Positions 25,101 through 37,100 of a stretch of 64,000 nt of DNA are shown here, piece after piece. The stretch is from assembly GCA_013399695.1 (NCBI GenBank), contig VXAU01000940.1, positions 145,781-209,780 on the forward strand. Direction: 5' to 3'. The notes under the pieces were generated by a model, which was given only the letters and a program-made list of their open reading frames with translations, did not search any database and was not told the DNA's origin. The translations under genes were made by a program, and so were the position numbers. Source of the stretch: Formicarius rufipectus (Eukaryota; Chordata; Aves; Passeriformes; Formicariidae). Every line of letters begins with the position of its first letter. Within the stretch, counting starts at the first letter, position 1.

Positions 25101-28100
25101 TTGTTCTTACCTGGAACTCATTAATACTTCAGTACTTTAGTTTGCCCTGTCATGTTGCTCACGTTGCTCTCCATGTTTCCAGTTGTCCCTTCAGGGTATG
25201 TGGTCGGTTTTGCAGAGTTTGTCCTTGGAAGAGCAGACCCCCTCAGGACTGTGGCTCACCCTGTGAGTGGGTGTAGTTGAGCTATTAAGAGCCATAGGCT
25301 GTCACTAACACAGTGCCTGGTAAAGCAGGAGGTGGCAGGGGCTGGACACAAGGATATAGTCATACCAAATGTCAGTGCCTGTGCGTGTCTGTGCAAACAA
25401 ACCCTGTTTGCAGGGAAGGTCCATGCTGTATTCCTGGTGTCCCAGCTCATTGCCACAGTGTGGGCAGGAGACAAATGGTACGACCACCAAACCATCTCTC
25501 TCAGTTTCGGGGCTTTGTGCAGTTCAGGTGTTTTCTGACATGGTGGTTTTGCCTCAAGAAAATCATCTGAGAGCAGAGGGCTCGTGGCAGAGGAGCATTT
25601 CTCATTTGTGAGAAGAACGATGTCTCAGTTACAGCCTAAATGAGAGGCATTTGTCCTGCAGGCAGGAAATGGCACTGGTGCTGAAAACCTGTGCCAAGGA
25701 CTGACACTGACAAAGTGATTCTTACAAAGACAGTGCCTTTCTTTCATTCCGTGAATATTTGATGGATTTTTATAATTTTAATTTTTTTTCTTAGCAGTAG
25801 TAATAAAAATAGCTTTCATTTTACAAAAGTCTTCTGCAAACACCAGAATTAATGAGGCCGTGTTTCCTGTAAATTTATGTTCTTAATGTCTGATATTCTT
25901 CTCTCTCTCTCTACTTGACTACTTCCAGGGGTTTTCCATGCCCCCCTTTCTGTGGCAGAGCAAAGTACCACGAGGTTCTGTAGCTCTTCTCAAAGCTACG
26001 TTTGCTCGCTGGTGGGTGCACATTTGCTGGCTCAACAGTGGGCTGGTGTCTCCTGAAATGTGTTCAACTTGCTTTCTCTCAATAAATACAGTATTTTGGA
26101 TCACAGTCTCCTTTACTCAGATCATTCCAAGAACTTAATAAGTCTTGAGATACCAAATTCTCTGTCAAACTTGGCTGAATTTAACCAAATAGTTTCTTTA
26201 AAAAAGGGGGCAACCTAATTTTTAAACTCAAGCTCTGAAAAGTCAGATGAGAGCTTCCCCCCACGATGGGATCATATCATACTTAATTTCCCTTCTTTCT
26301 AGATGATTCACAGAGAAAGCAATATGAGGAATGGCTGCAGGATACACAACAGCTTCTCCAAATGCAGCAGAAGTACCTTGAGGAGCAAATTGGAGCACAC
26401 AGGAAATCCAAGAAGGCACTCTCAGCAAAGCAGCGGACAGCCAAGAAAGCAGGACGTGAATTCCCAGAAGAAGATGCAGAGCAGCTCAAACATGTTACTG
26501 AGCAGCAAAGTATGGTCCAAAAACAGCTGGATCAGGTAATCACCTGGAATCAGTCACTTTGGGACTGGGCTGTCATACTGGTATGGCTTTTTCCTTTAAA
26601 TCTTCTGTAAGATGCAGAGCTTACCTAAAGGGAGCCCCTCCCTGTCGTGTTGTGTGTGTGTAACAGCATTCCTTTGGCTTGTAGGTGACACTGGAGTTGC
26701 AGAGGAATATGCTATGGCAAACATGATGACAAAAAGCTGGTCTAGTACTTTGGGAAGAGGGGAAATTCCTTGGCAGAATGACTTCCAACAGAGTTCTTGG
26801 AACCATGAAAAGCAAAAATGAAGTATTCAGAGAAAAGTCTTAGCACAAAGGGCTTTGTTTCAGGCTTCAATGAACCTCATAACTCAGTCTTTTTAGGTGT
26901 CCTTACATAATCAGAACCTCTTGGATATATGCCAGTTCAGTGTTACTGTTTGAAAATCTCTTTTCATTATATCTGCAGTGATGGTGTAGTTTTATGATCA
27001 GTCTCATTCCTAGATGCTGATCATAAGTGTGTGTTATCTGTTACTGCATCATGGAATAATGCAGGTCAGAGGGATATCTGGAGATCATCTAGTCATGATC
27101 AAAGCAGAACAGACTTCACAGCTAAATCAGGTTGTTCAGCACCTTGTCAGTCAAGTTTTGTAAGTCTTCAAGGGTAGAGGTTTCCCAGTTTCCCTGGGCC
27201 CCTGTTCTTACATATAACCACTTCCACTGGGTTTTGTTTTGCTTTCCTTGTATTCAGTTGGAATTTCATATCTTCTAACTGTGATTATAGTAAATGAGAT
27301 TGAAATTAAACCTGTGATAGGTTTGATAAATCTATGCTTTGGCCACCAATTTTGAATGCTGTGTTCCTCCAGACGTTGCTCATAAATTATCTGGCATGAT
27401 TGTCAGGATCAGTTAGTCCTGCTGAAAATGAAAATGCCTTGGAATTATCCTTTATTAATATGAAGGAAAAAATTGGCAGGAGGCAGCTTGGAATGAAGTG
27501 ATATCTGACCCTAAAGTTCTTGCTCCTGTGTTGTTTCAAGACAAAATGTGAGCTGGATGGGATATTAACTGGCCTGTCTTTTCCCTATGTGGAAGAGGAG
27601 TGGAGTGGGTAAATTATGTCTATATCATTTTTTTCCTTTTTTTTTTTTTTCCCTTACACAATGAATCACAAGTAGAATAAATGCCAAAAAAAGAAAAAAC
27701 CAATCTTTATCTTCTGTATGTGAGTCTAGTCTTCCAGTGGTGTTAGACTGAAGGAACAGCTGCTAATCATGACATTGATGGCAGGTCCATTTACTGCACC
27801 ATAATGAAAGTTCTCTCATTTGTCATTTTTAAACTGAAGTTTCGTCTACTCCAGGCAAATGCCCTCCAGCCACTGATTTAGACCAACCATCCACATCCTC
27901 AACATTCTCACATACCTAGTAGAAGATTAAATGGCGTTTTGTTAAAATATATTTTTAAGGACCTTCTCTTCGAAGCAATTTGCCACTCTTTCAGATCAGA
28001 TCAAGTCATTTTTCGGGAATCAAGTTTCTGTTAGTTGTTTGTTTGGGTTTTTTTTGTTTGTTTGTTTTGGTTTTTTGGGGTTTTTTTTTAAGTCTCTGTG

Positions 28101-31100
28101 TATGGAGTGAGAAGAGAGCTCTGGGATCCCTGTCGATTGGTGGTCCTGGGTACAGGCGCGGAGCTGACTGAGCTCCACAAGTGACAGGGTTATTAGCCCG
28201 GGCACAGAGCCACGCAGGCACTGCCAGCTTGGCGGTGCACCAGGGCGCTTGGTTGCCTGGGGGAGGCTCTGGGCCTGAGCTGGCACACCCTGCCTCATTC
28301 TCCCCTGCTCTGTTAAAATCAGCAGGTGCACCTGCAGGGCTTGGGGCCCGCTAGGTGCAGTCAGTGCTGAGCCCCTGAGATCCCAGGGAGCTCCAAGTAC
28401 AGTCCCATGGCTGGAGGGAGCAGAGGTGTGGGTGCCTCGTGCTGCAGAGCCAGCTCGACTTGGAGCCTCTGGAGAAGCCCTGAAGCACTTGGATCTGTGC
28501 AGTGCACATGGATCCAGCTGGTGGCTTGATGCAGTGGCACTGTTTATGTGGCGGTGGCAGTGCCAAGCCAGAGCTCATAAATCATCTTGGACTCGAGATT
28601 ACTGTGTAAATGACCTTTTGTGTCCTGTGGCATCTCTGCTGTCCTGAGTTTTCAGGCTTATCCTTTGCCCCAGATAAAGGAGAGGGCTGTCAAACATTTT
28701 TAATTATGTTACAGACTTTTTCTATCACTACAAATAGCAAATGGAAGCTGTGGAAGTCATAATCTAATGAAAAGAAGCAAAAGAGAGATTTTCCATAATA
28801 TATATATTATTATTATTAACCAGTGGTCTACAAGTCCTTTTATTGTTTTAAGAACCAGTTTGGTTGGCTATCTTCTGTGTTTCTGAAAGGCTCTTGTCCA
28901 CTTGACACTGTCATATCCTTCCTTTGGCTTCTCCTGCTTGTCTTAAACTACAAGACAAAACTTTTAATGTCCAAGTTGAATTTATTTTGGTCTCAAAACC
29001 ATAAATTTTCAAGGACCAGTTGTCATTTTCTCCTGCTGTGACAAGTTTGAGTATCTGCCTGTGAATAAGTGGGAATCTGCCTCACTGTTTTCCTACAAAC
29101 TTTTACCTTTCATTTACAGCCTTCAAAAATTTCACTGATGTGTGAACATCATCCATGTCAGTGTTTCCTTTTTCCTGTCTGTTACCAACTGTTTGTATCC
29201 TGTTCATGGATGGTAAGATCTGTAGGACAAGGATCACTTCTGGCTTAGGTTTGTATATTCCCTAGCACAGTGCAGGTATTGTATGTAATTAGAATCTTGA
29301 GGCACTGCAGTTTTGTCTAAAGTCTTGGGAGGGAGAGTATTTGTACAGAAATAATGGCTGTTTAGCATTAAAACCACTGTGTAGAAATGCTGGTTTTGCC
29401 CAAGGCCCATTGCCTGCTGGAGCTACCCTGGTGAGTTCCATGGTGTGTGTTGCACATCCAGTGCATGTCAGAGCTGAGTAATGACTTTGTCCCTTTCTAG
29501 ATCCGCAAGCAGCAGAAGGAGCACGCGGAGCTCATTGAGGAGTACCGGATCAAGCAGCAGCAGCAGTGTGGGATGGCCCCCCATGCCATAATGCCCGGTG
29601 TCCAGGCTCAGCCACCCATGGTTCCAGCAGGAGCAGCACCAGCGATGACCCAGCAAAACTTCCCCATGGTGGCCCAGCAGCTGCAGCATCAGCAGCATCC
29701 AGTGGTGATGCCCGGGCAATCCAACCCACCCCGAATGCCAAATCTGTCTGGATGGCAACCTGCCAGTGCCCCGGCAGGTCACATCTCCATGAGCCCGGCA
29801 CGGATGCAGCCTCCCATGGCGCCCTTGCCAATGACCCCTGGCACACCCGCTCCTGTGCCTGGTCCCAATGCAGCTGCACAGTCAGGGCCACCCCCGAGGG
29901 TGGAGTTTGAGGACAATAACCCTTTCAGTGAGAGCTTCCAGGAGCGGGAGAGAAAGGAGCGTTTGCGGGAGCAGCAGGAGCGGCAGCGCATTCAGCTGAT
30001 GCAGGAGGTGGATCGACAGAGAGCTTTGCAGCAGAGGATGGAGCTGGAGCAGCACAGTATGATGGGGCCTGAGTTAAATAACAAAGCATCCTTATCTCAG
30101 ATACCTTTCTTCAATTCTGAGCTGCCCTGTGATTTCCTGCAGACCCCACGGCCCCTGCAGCCATCCCCACAGCAGCAGCAGATGGGGCAGATCCTGCAGC
30201 AGGGTGCTGTGACCTCTCCTCCTGCCACCAGTTTTATGCAAAGCACTGAGCGAAGGCCAGTGGGACCTACAGCTTTTGGGCCTGATGCATCTGCTGTTCC
30301 AGGTGGAACCCCTAGTTTCCATAATGTAAAACAAACCCATGGGAATCTCCCTGGGGCTGCCTTTACGCAGAACCAGATCAGGCCTCCCTTTCCCTCTGCT
30401 GTACCTTCGTCTGCAGTACTGGGCAGCGGTGCCCCGTGTGGCTCGGACACCAGTGTGCCCCAGGCAGCAAACTTCCCTGGGTCCAGCCAGTCCCTGATCC
30501 AGCTATATTCTGACATCATCCCAGAAGAGAAAGGCAAAAAGAAAAGGACGCGAAAAAAGAAAAAGGACGATGACGCCGAGTCAATAAAAGCGCCGTCAAC
30601 TCCACACTCGGATATCACCGCACCATCCACCCCAACCGTCTCTGATTCTACCTCCACCCCCACAGTGAACACCCCCAATGAACCACGGCACCAGGAGGAA
30701 CAGGAACCTGTGGAGTTCATGGCACCAAACCCTGGGGAGAGCCAGAGCTCCCCGGAACGGGAGGGGACGCTCAGCCTGACCGAGAAACCGCTGAGCGGGA
30801 ACGCGGAGCCTGAAAAGTCCAAAGTGGACACACCGAGCGGTGTCCAAGAGGTGAAACTGGAAAAGGCAGAAACTGACCAGTGCTCAGGCCAGGCTGAGCA
30901 GAAAGCAGAAGATCCAAGCAGTATTAAGGTGGAAGAAGACAAGGTGGCCTCGCAGCCAGACCCTTCGGCTCAGAGTCCTGCCCAGCCAGCGTGCGCTCCC
31001 ACTGCCAAAGGGGAGTCGGGCAATGAACTCCTGAAGCACCTGCTAAAAAATAAGAAGTCCTCGTCTCTTCTGAGTCAGAAACCCGAGAACAGCGGCCGAG

Positions 31101-34100
31101 CAGAGGAGGAGGCTTCTGGGGATAAAAAGTTAGCAGAGAAGCAGAATCCAGCTGAAGGAATGGTGAGCCTGTTTCTGGTTCTGTTACACAGTGGTCAGCA
31201 GGCAGAGCCTGGTTGATGTCTTACTCCAGGCACGTGTGAGAGGTGGGGAGATGACCTGCCTGCACGAGGGTGGAATAAACAGCCTTCAGGGTTTTTTGCT
31301 TCCTTTTCTGCCTTTTGTTCATAAGTAAAACAGCTGTGTTAAAAGAAGACCAAATTTTAATAGGACTTGGTAGGTCAGCATATTCAGAAATCATTAAAAT
31401 GCAAAACAAAGAGGTTTTCTATAGAAAATCATCTTTAAAAGTGTCACTTTCTAATATTAAGACTAAGGCAAGAATTTGCAGTGTGATTCCTGATTACCTG
31501 TACCTCTGTACAGACCACGGTGTGTGTGCTGCTCACCTCTTTGACTCCACCTGAGTTGGGTTTAGGCTGACATGTGTACCTGTGCAGGGAAAGGCTTCAC
31601 ACCCCTTCAGCTGCACACTGGGAGTGTGCTGGGAAGGAACCAGCTCCAGCACTGCTGGATTTCTGTGTTACAGCACATTTCTGTAATTGCTCCTATGGAA
31701 GGAGGCATTGATTCTTTATAGTAATGGCATTACATGATGATGAATTTGTAATGTCCTTAAAACAGAACCTAAAGAAAAGTGCTTTCTGTGGAGGTAGGAG
31801 ACACTTTACCCTTAGATTTGTTGCTCTGTTTGTTGTAATCTTTAGTCTCTTCTCAGTTTTGATTTCTGACTGCCTAAACTCTAAATATATCCTTGAAACA
31901 AAATTCAAACTGAGCCAAAATCAATTAATAAATACTGATAAAAGTAAAGATAATTGTGAGTAGCAGATAAAACATTACAGGAATATTAGTGAAACCACTC
32001 GGAGTAGGGGTCATATAAAGCTGTTAAAATTATTATGAATTAAACAAAAATTGGACTTTTTTTGGCTTGCCACAGTCTGTTGTGCTATCAAGCCCCATTC
32101 TGATCCCTTTTACCAAGCTGTGGTTTAATGTGAGGAAAGACTTTGCAGAGTCATACAGAAAGTATTTAAGCAAGTGATACAATCCAGAAATGTTTCACAA
32201 TACATTTTTTAGTTTCTAACCTCAAAATACTTTTTTATTGTATTAACTTTCGTGCCTTTTTTTCTGTCACCAAGTCTGCCTTTTGTTAGGCCCTCATGAG
32301 CATCTCCAAAGTTTCATGCACATGTAACTTCATTTTATGGTGTGTTCAAAGGAGAATTCTGGTCGGTGAGCTTTTAATGATGTCTTCAGATGTCAGTGGT
32401 GTTAACAGTAAGTCATAATTCTGTCTGCAGACACAGTCCAGCAGTTGCATTTGCCAGTAAAATACAGTTTGTTATCAGTGAGATTTATTACACTCTGCTT
32501 TTTTTTAATTTTTTTTTAAGACTCATGCAGTAAATTTGAATAAGCTGTGTACTCAAATGTCTAAAGTTCTGCTTCACTTTCTTTTTTTTTTTTATCCTAG
32601 CCAACTGCAGGAACACAGATGCAAGGTGCCTTTGGGTGTGGTAACAGCCAGCTGCAGAGAGCAGACGTAGGACCCGAAACTAAGAAGCAGAGGAATAAGC
32701 GAGCTCAGAGGACGGGAGAGAAGGCAGCTCCTCGGTCCAAGAAGAGGAAAAAAGAGGAAGAGGAAAAGCAAGCTGTGTACCCCAATGCTGACACCTTCAT
32801 CCAGCTGAAACAGGTAGGAGGGGTGCAGGTGCTGGCTAAGGTGTCAGGAGGACACGTGAGAGAGTGGATTTCTCCTGATGGAGATGACGTTGATCATTAA
32901 GTTGCATTTTGAGTACAGGGTGGAGCAAATGAGAGCTTCCACCAAACCAAGAAACTTAAAGTCGTGGGTTTGTGTCAGTTTAAAAGATGACTGACATGGC
33001 ACTTAGTCTCAAAGCTGTGGAGTTCCTGTCAGCTCTGGCAGCCTCTGGATGAAGTGTCAGGGAGCCAGAGCTGCAGCTCTGATGGACAGGGAACCACATT
33101 CCTTAACAGAGAGGCCTGTGTTTGACACAGTTTTCTGACAGTGGATAAATTATTTTTTTTTTTTTAATAAGAAACCACTCTACTGATGTTTGGAGCTTTG
33201 CAATGCTTCTCTATTATACTCAAATGAATCTCTAACCTTTTTTTCTTTCACTACAGCAGCTTTCTCTTCTGCCTTTGGTGGAGCCAATCATTGGAGTGAG
33301 CTTTGCACACTTCCTTCCCTATGGCAGTGGGCAGCTAAATGGTGGAAACCGACTGGTAGGAAGTTTTGGCAGTGCTACTCTTGATGGGACTTCAGATTAC
33401 TACTCCCAGCTCATTTACAAGGTATAGTTTGAACCTGGATTTCCACTGTGTGCTCTCCGTGGGAAGAAAAGTCCCTGACATTATTACTACTAGTCAGAGT
33501 TTCCTGCCTTTTATGCAACTAGGAGAAAAATAGTTTTCTATTGCTAGACTAGACAGCAGAGTGGTGAAACAGTCACCATTGTTTTACTCTCTGAAAGTAG
33601 AAATCAGTTCTGCAAACTGTGTTGTAAACTGATTAAAAACTGCAAATGCCCCTTTAACAAATGGATGCTAAATAGTGAAAATTGTAATTACAGTTTTATG
33701 GAGCAGAAAAGGCTGAATTCTCAGTGCTTTGCAAAGTCATTGAAAGCTTTAAAGCATCTCTTAATGTGAATTAAATGGGAAGCAGACTTTTTCTCATTTT
33801 TCCACTAAGCCCTAACTAAGAACCTGAGAACTCAGAACAAAATAGACTGTTGATGAATTAATAACCCACAGCATTTAAAATTCAGTCTCTGAGATCAGAG
33901 TGGCAATATTGGAAGAGCAGCAAGACAGTGAACAGACAGAATCAAATTTCCTGCTTGGATACCCTAATTGAAGAACTTATTAACTTAGTAAAACCAGTGG
34001 TGTTTACTCCAGCCTTACATGGCGTGTAAGCCAAGAAGGTGACCCAGCAGAAAGGGCTGCTATGGTCAAAAGTGGGCAGTAAGAATCAGCTCTGTAGGCA

Positions 34101-37100
34101 TGACTGCAGTAAGAACAGACACTGAAGCTCTCCTTTAATTTTCATTTAAATTACGGGCAGTTAAGTAAGCTGGTGAGAAGCAGCCCGAGTGTGAACTTGC
34201 AGAGTATCTGCTTCTCCATGGAAACTGCTTCAGTGACAGCTCCTCCCGGGCTAAACATGAGGCAGCTTCCCTTTTAGTGGAAATGGTGTGAGCTGAGTTG
34301 CTCACGGTGGTGGAGAGTCACTGTGGAATGGCTCTCTCAGTCCAAGGGTGACACTGTAGGAACTTTCTGGTGTTCTCAAACAGTTCCTTAAAACATTTTT
34401 TGTGCATTTCTGTAAATACTTCAGCCAGATCTTCTTTTGGTAATGCATTTGGTAGTGTTTTCTCCTGTAAACTATTTCTCTGATACCATCAATATAAGAA
34501 AAGTGAGTTTCATACTGGTACTTCCATGAATTTGATCACATGCTGGAGAATTAACCATCACTGCTGATCAGTGCTGCATCTGGGTGTGAGTGGGTTACAT
34601 TGTCTAGTAGGAACCAGGCAAGTTTTCACCCTGTGTTGCACGGCTGATTAATGGTTCTTTAATTAATCCCCTGCAGCAGAACAATCTGAGCAATCCTCCA
34701 ACCCCCCCGGCCTCTCTCCCTCCCACTCCGCCGCCCGTGGCCTGCCAGAAGTTGGTCAATGGCTTTGCAACCACGGAGGAACTTGCTGGCAAGGCTGGTG
34801 TGTTGGGAGGCCACGATGGTAAGGCTTGTACTTACTGATGCTATAAAAACTGAGTCCAGCAAATTGCAGAATACATCACAGAGTACACAGAGTTGGAAGG
34901 GACCCCCAAAGAGCACTGAGTCCAACTCCTGGCCCTGCATAGAACACCTCAGCAATCCCACCCTGTGCCTGAGAGCATTGTCTAAATGCTTCCTGAGTTC
35001 TGTCAGGTTTGGTGCTGTGACCACTGCCCCGGGGAGCCCGTTCAGTGCCCGAACACCCTCTGGAGGAAGAACCTTTTCCTGATATCCAACCTAAACCTCC
35101 CCTGACACCACTTCAGGCTGTTCCCTCAGGCCCCTTCACTGGTCACCAGAGCAACACCTGCCCCTCTGCTGCCCCTTGCTGTGTGGTGTCCCCTCAGTCT
35201 CCTCTAGGTTATCTGCTAGGATGCTTTTCAGTTGAAATAGTCCTTTATAAAAATAGTATGCCCAGACTTTATAAGGTTGTAATCATATTATTGTCAAGCA
35301 GTGTTTTACACCATTACAGTGTCAGATGTGGGTGCTTTCTCCTTGTTCCCTTTCTCAAACATATTGAGAACTAGAAGCACTCTTAAGAAATTAAAAAGAA
35401 AACCTTAAAATGAGTTTTTTGTGTCCAGTACAAATGACTAACCAGTTAGTTGAGTGAGCTCAAAGCACTCTACCTGAAACATATGCAGTCAGTATGTATT
35501 TTCTGATGCTTATAATTGGGTCATTTAAAATAGCTTTCTATTAAAGAAAACTTTATACTGCCTCTTTGTAAGAACTGTTCAGTGATTTGAGGTCCCTTCT
35601 TCACACCACTTTTCCCTTTTTGTTGCAAAATTGTTCATTTATTTTAGTTCTGTGGGTTTTTAAAGTAAAAAATACTGGCAGAAGGCACACTCAAAAGCCT
35701 TTCAAGCCCTGTTTGCTCCAAAATCTGCAGGTTTTTGTAAAGATGCCCATTAATCATGGTCAACATTTTTTGAACTCGAAGTGGCTGGGAGTGGTGTCAC
35801 CATCAGGGCCCCACCCATACCCAGCAGACAGGATGTCTATCACTACCCAGATGTCTCATTGTGCTCTGCCTTTCTGGTTTTAGTTACCAAAGCTCTGGGG
35901 CCAAAGCAGTTCCAGTTGCCTTTCAGACCGCAAGATGATTTATTAGCAAGAGCAATGGCTCAGGGCCCAAAAACTGTGGATGTTCCTGCTTCCCTTCCAA
36001 CACCACCTCACAACAATCAGGAGGAGTTAAGGTAGGTTTTCCTTGACATCTTCAAAACAGTGCTTGGAGCAGATTCTGTGATCTTCTGCTAGGAGTGAGG
36101 AAATTAGATCTACTGTGCACAACCACATGGAGAGAATGGAGGGGGATCATCTTAACTCTTAACATTCCCCGTGCAGAGAGCAGCATAGTGAAATGGGGAT
36201 TTATGCCATTGCTAGGCTCTGGATTCTGTTGAATTGTTAGGAAAGCCTTACTTTGCTCTCTTAAAAATGGAAGAAAATGATACAAATAGGTATTTTTCCT
36301 GGAGCACTGTGGTACTGGAGCATCATGGCAGGTGACTGCTGTACCAGCAGCAGGGCTGTGCAGGAGCCAGCCTGGAACTCCCCAGCTCCAACCAGTTCCC
36401 CATGTGAGAAATGCTGCCTGGAACGTGAGTCTCCCTGCAAAGGTCTTTCCTTTTGCTTCCCTTTCTCTTGCCCGACCAAAATCTGGGTGTCTTTGAAGCA
36501 CTGAAGCCTGTGCATGAACAAGGGAGCGTGGATGGGTGAACACACTTAAACCAGAAAGTTTCAATACTGAATGTTAGTTTTTTACACAAGTAGATAGATC
36601 CATGGTGGGGAAAAAGGATTTGGCTTCAGTAGTGCCTCTGTTTTTTTCTGGATCTTTCCCAAGAAAGCACTGTGTGCAGTGGAATATGAGACACCCCGAA
36701 GTGATGCCCAACCACCTCCTTGTGATCGATGACTGGTAGCAAGAGCAAGTTCATTTATCTCCCTGTCATGATTTATAACTTTGGCTTACCAGAAGTTTTA
36801 GTCCATTTCCAAAACAGCTTTTTTTGGGTTCTGTTCCAGGGTTCAAGATCACTGTGAGGACAGGGACACTCCTGACAGCTTTGTTCCTTCTTCCTCTCCT
36901 GAAAGCGTGGTGGGAATGGAAATCAGTCGGTATCCAGACTTGTCAGTTGTGAAGGAGGAGAACCCAGAACCTGTCCCTTCTCCCATCATTCCCATCCTAC
37001 CCAGCAGCACTGGAAAAGGTGAGACTGCAGCAACAGCTACAACTAGGATTGGGGATTTTATGTATTCCCATGGTGTAGGCTTAACCTACTGTTTTCTGGT

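Larger units (their letters stand above)
26536..29500 (+). other. KMT2C: KMT2C intron, 3 kb
   Basis: Intron holding a diverged CR1 fragment (27045-27290), a T/G-rich low-complexity tract (28033-28092) and an AT/ATT microsatellite (about 28796-28818). A GC-richer block at about 28110-28570 has no recognised identity. Confidence 0.75.

Noticed and set aside
28110..28570. GC-richer block considered as a CpG-island promoter or exon
   Set aside because: It has few CpG, no recognised coding similarity and no splice context, and it lies mid-intron in KMT2C.
30097..30942. Antisense open frame of 281 codons in exon w18
   Set aside because: It is the shadow of a conserved KMT2C exon with no recognised similarity and no splice or promoter context.
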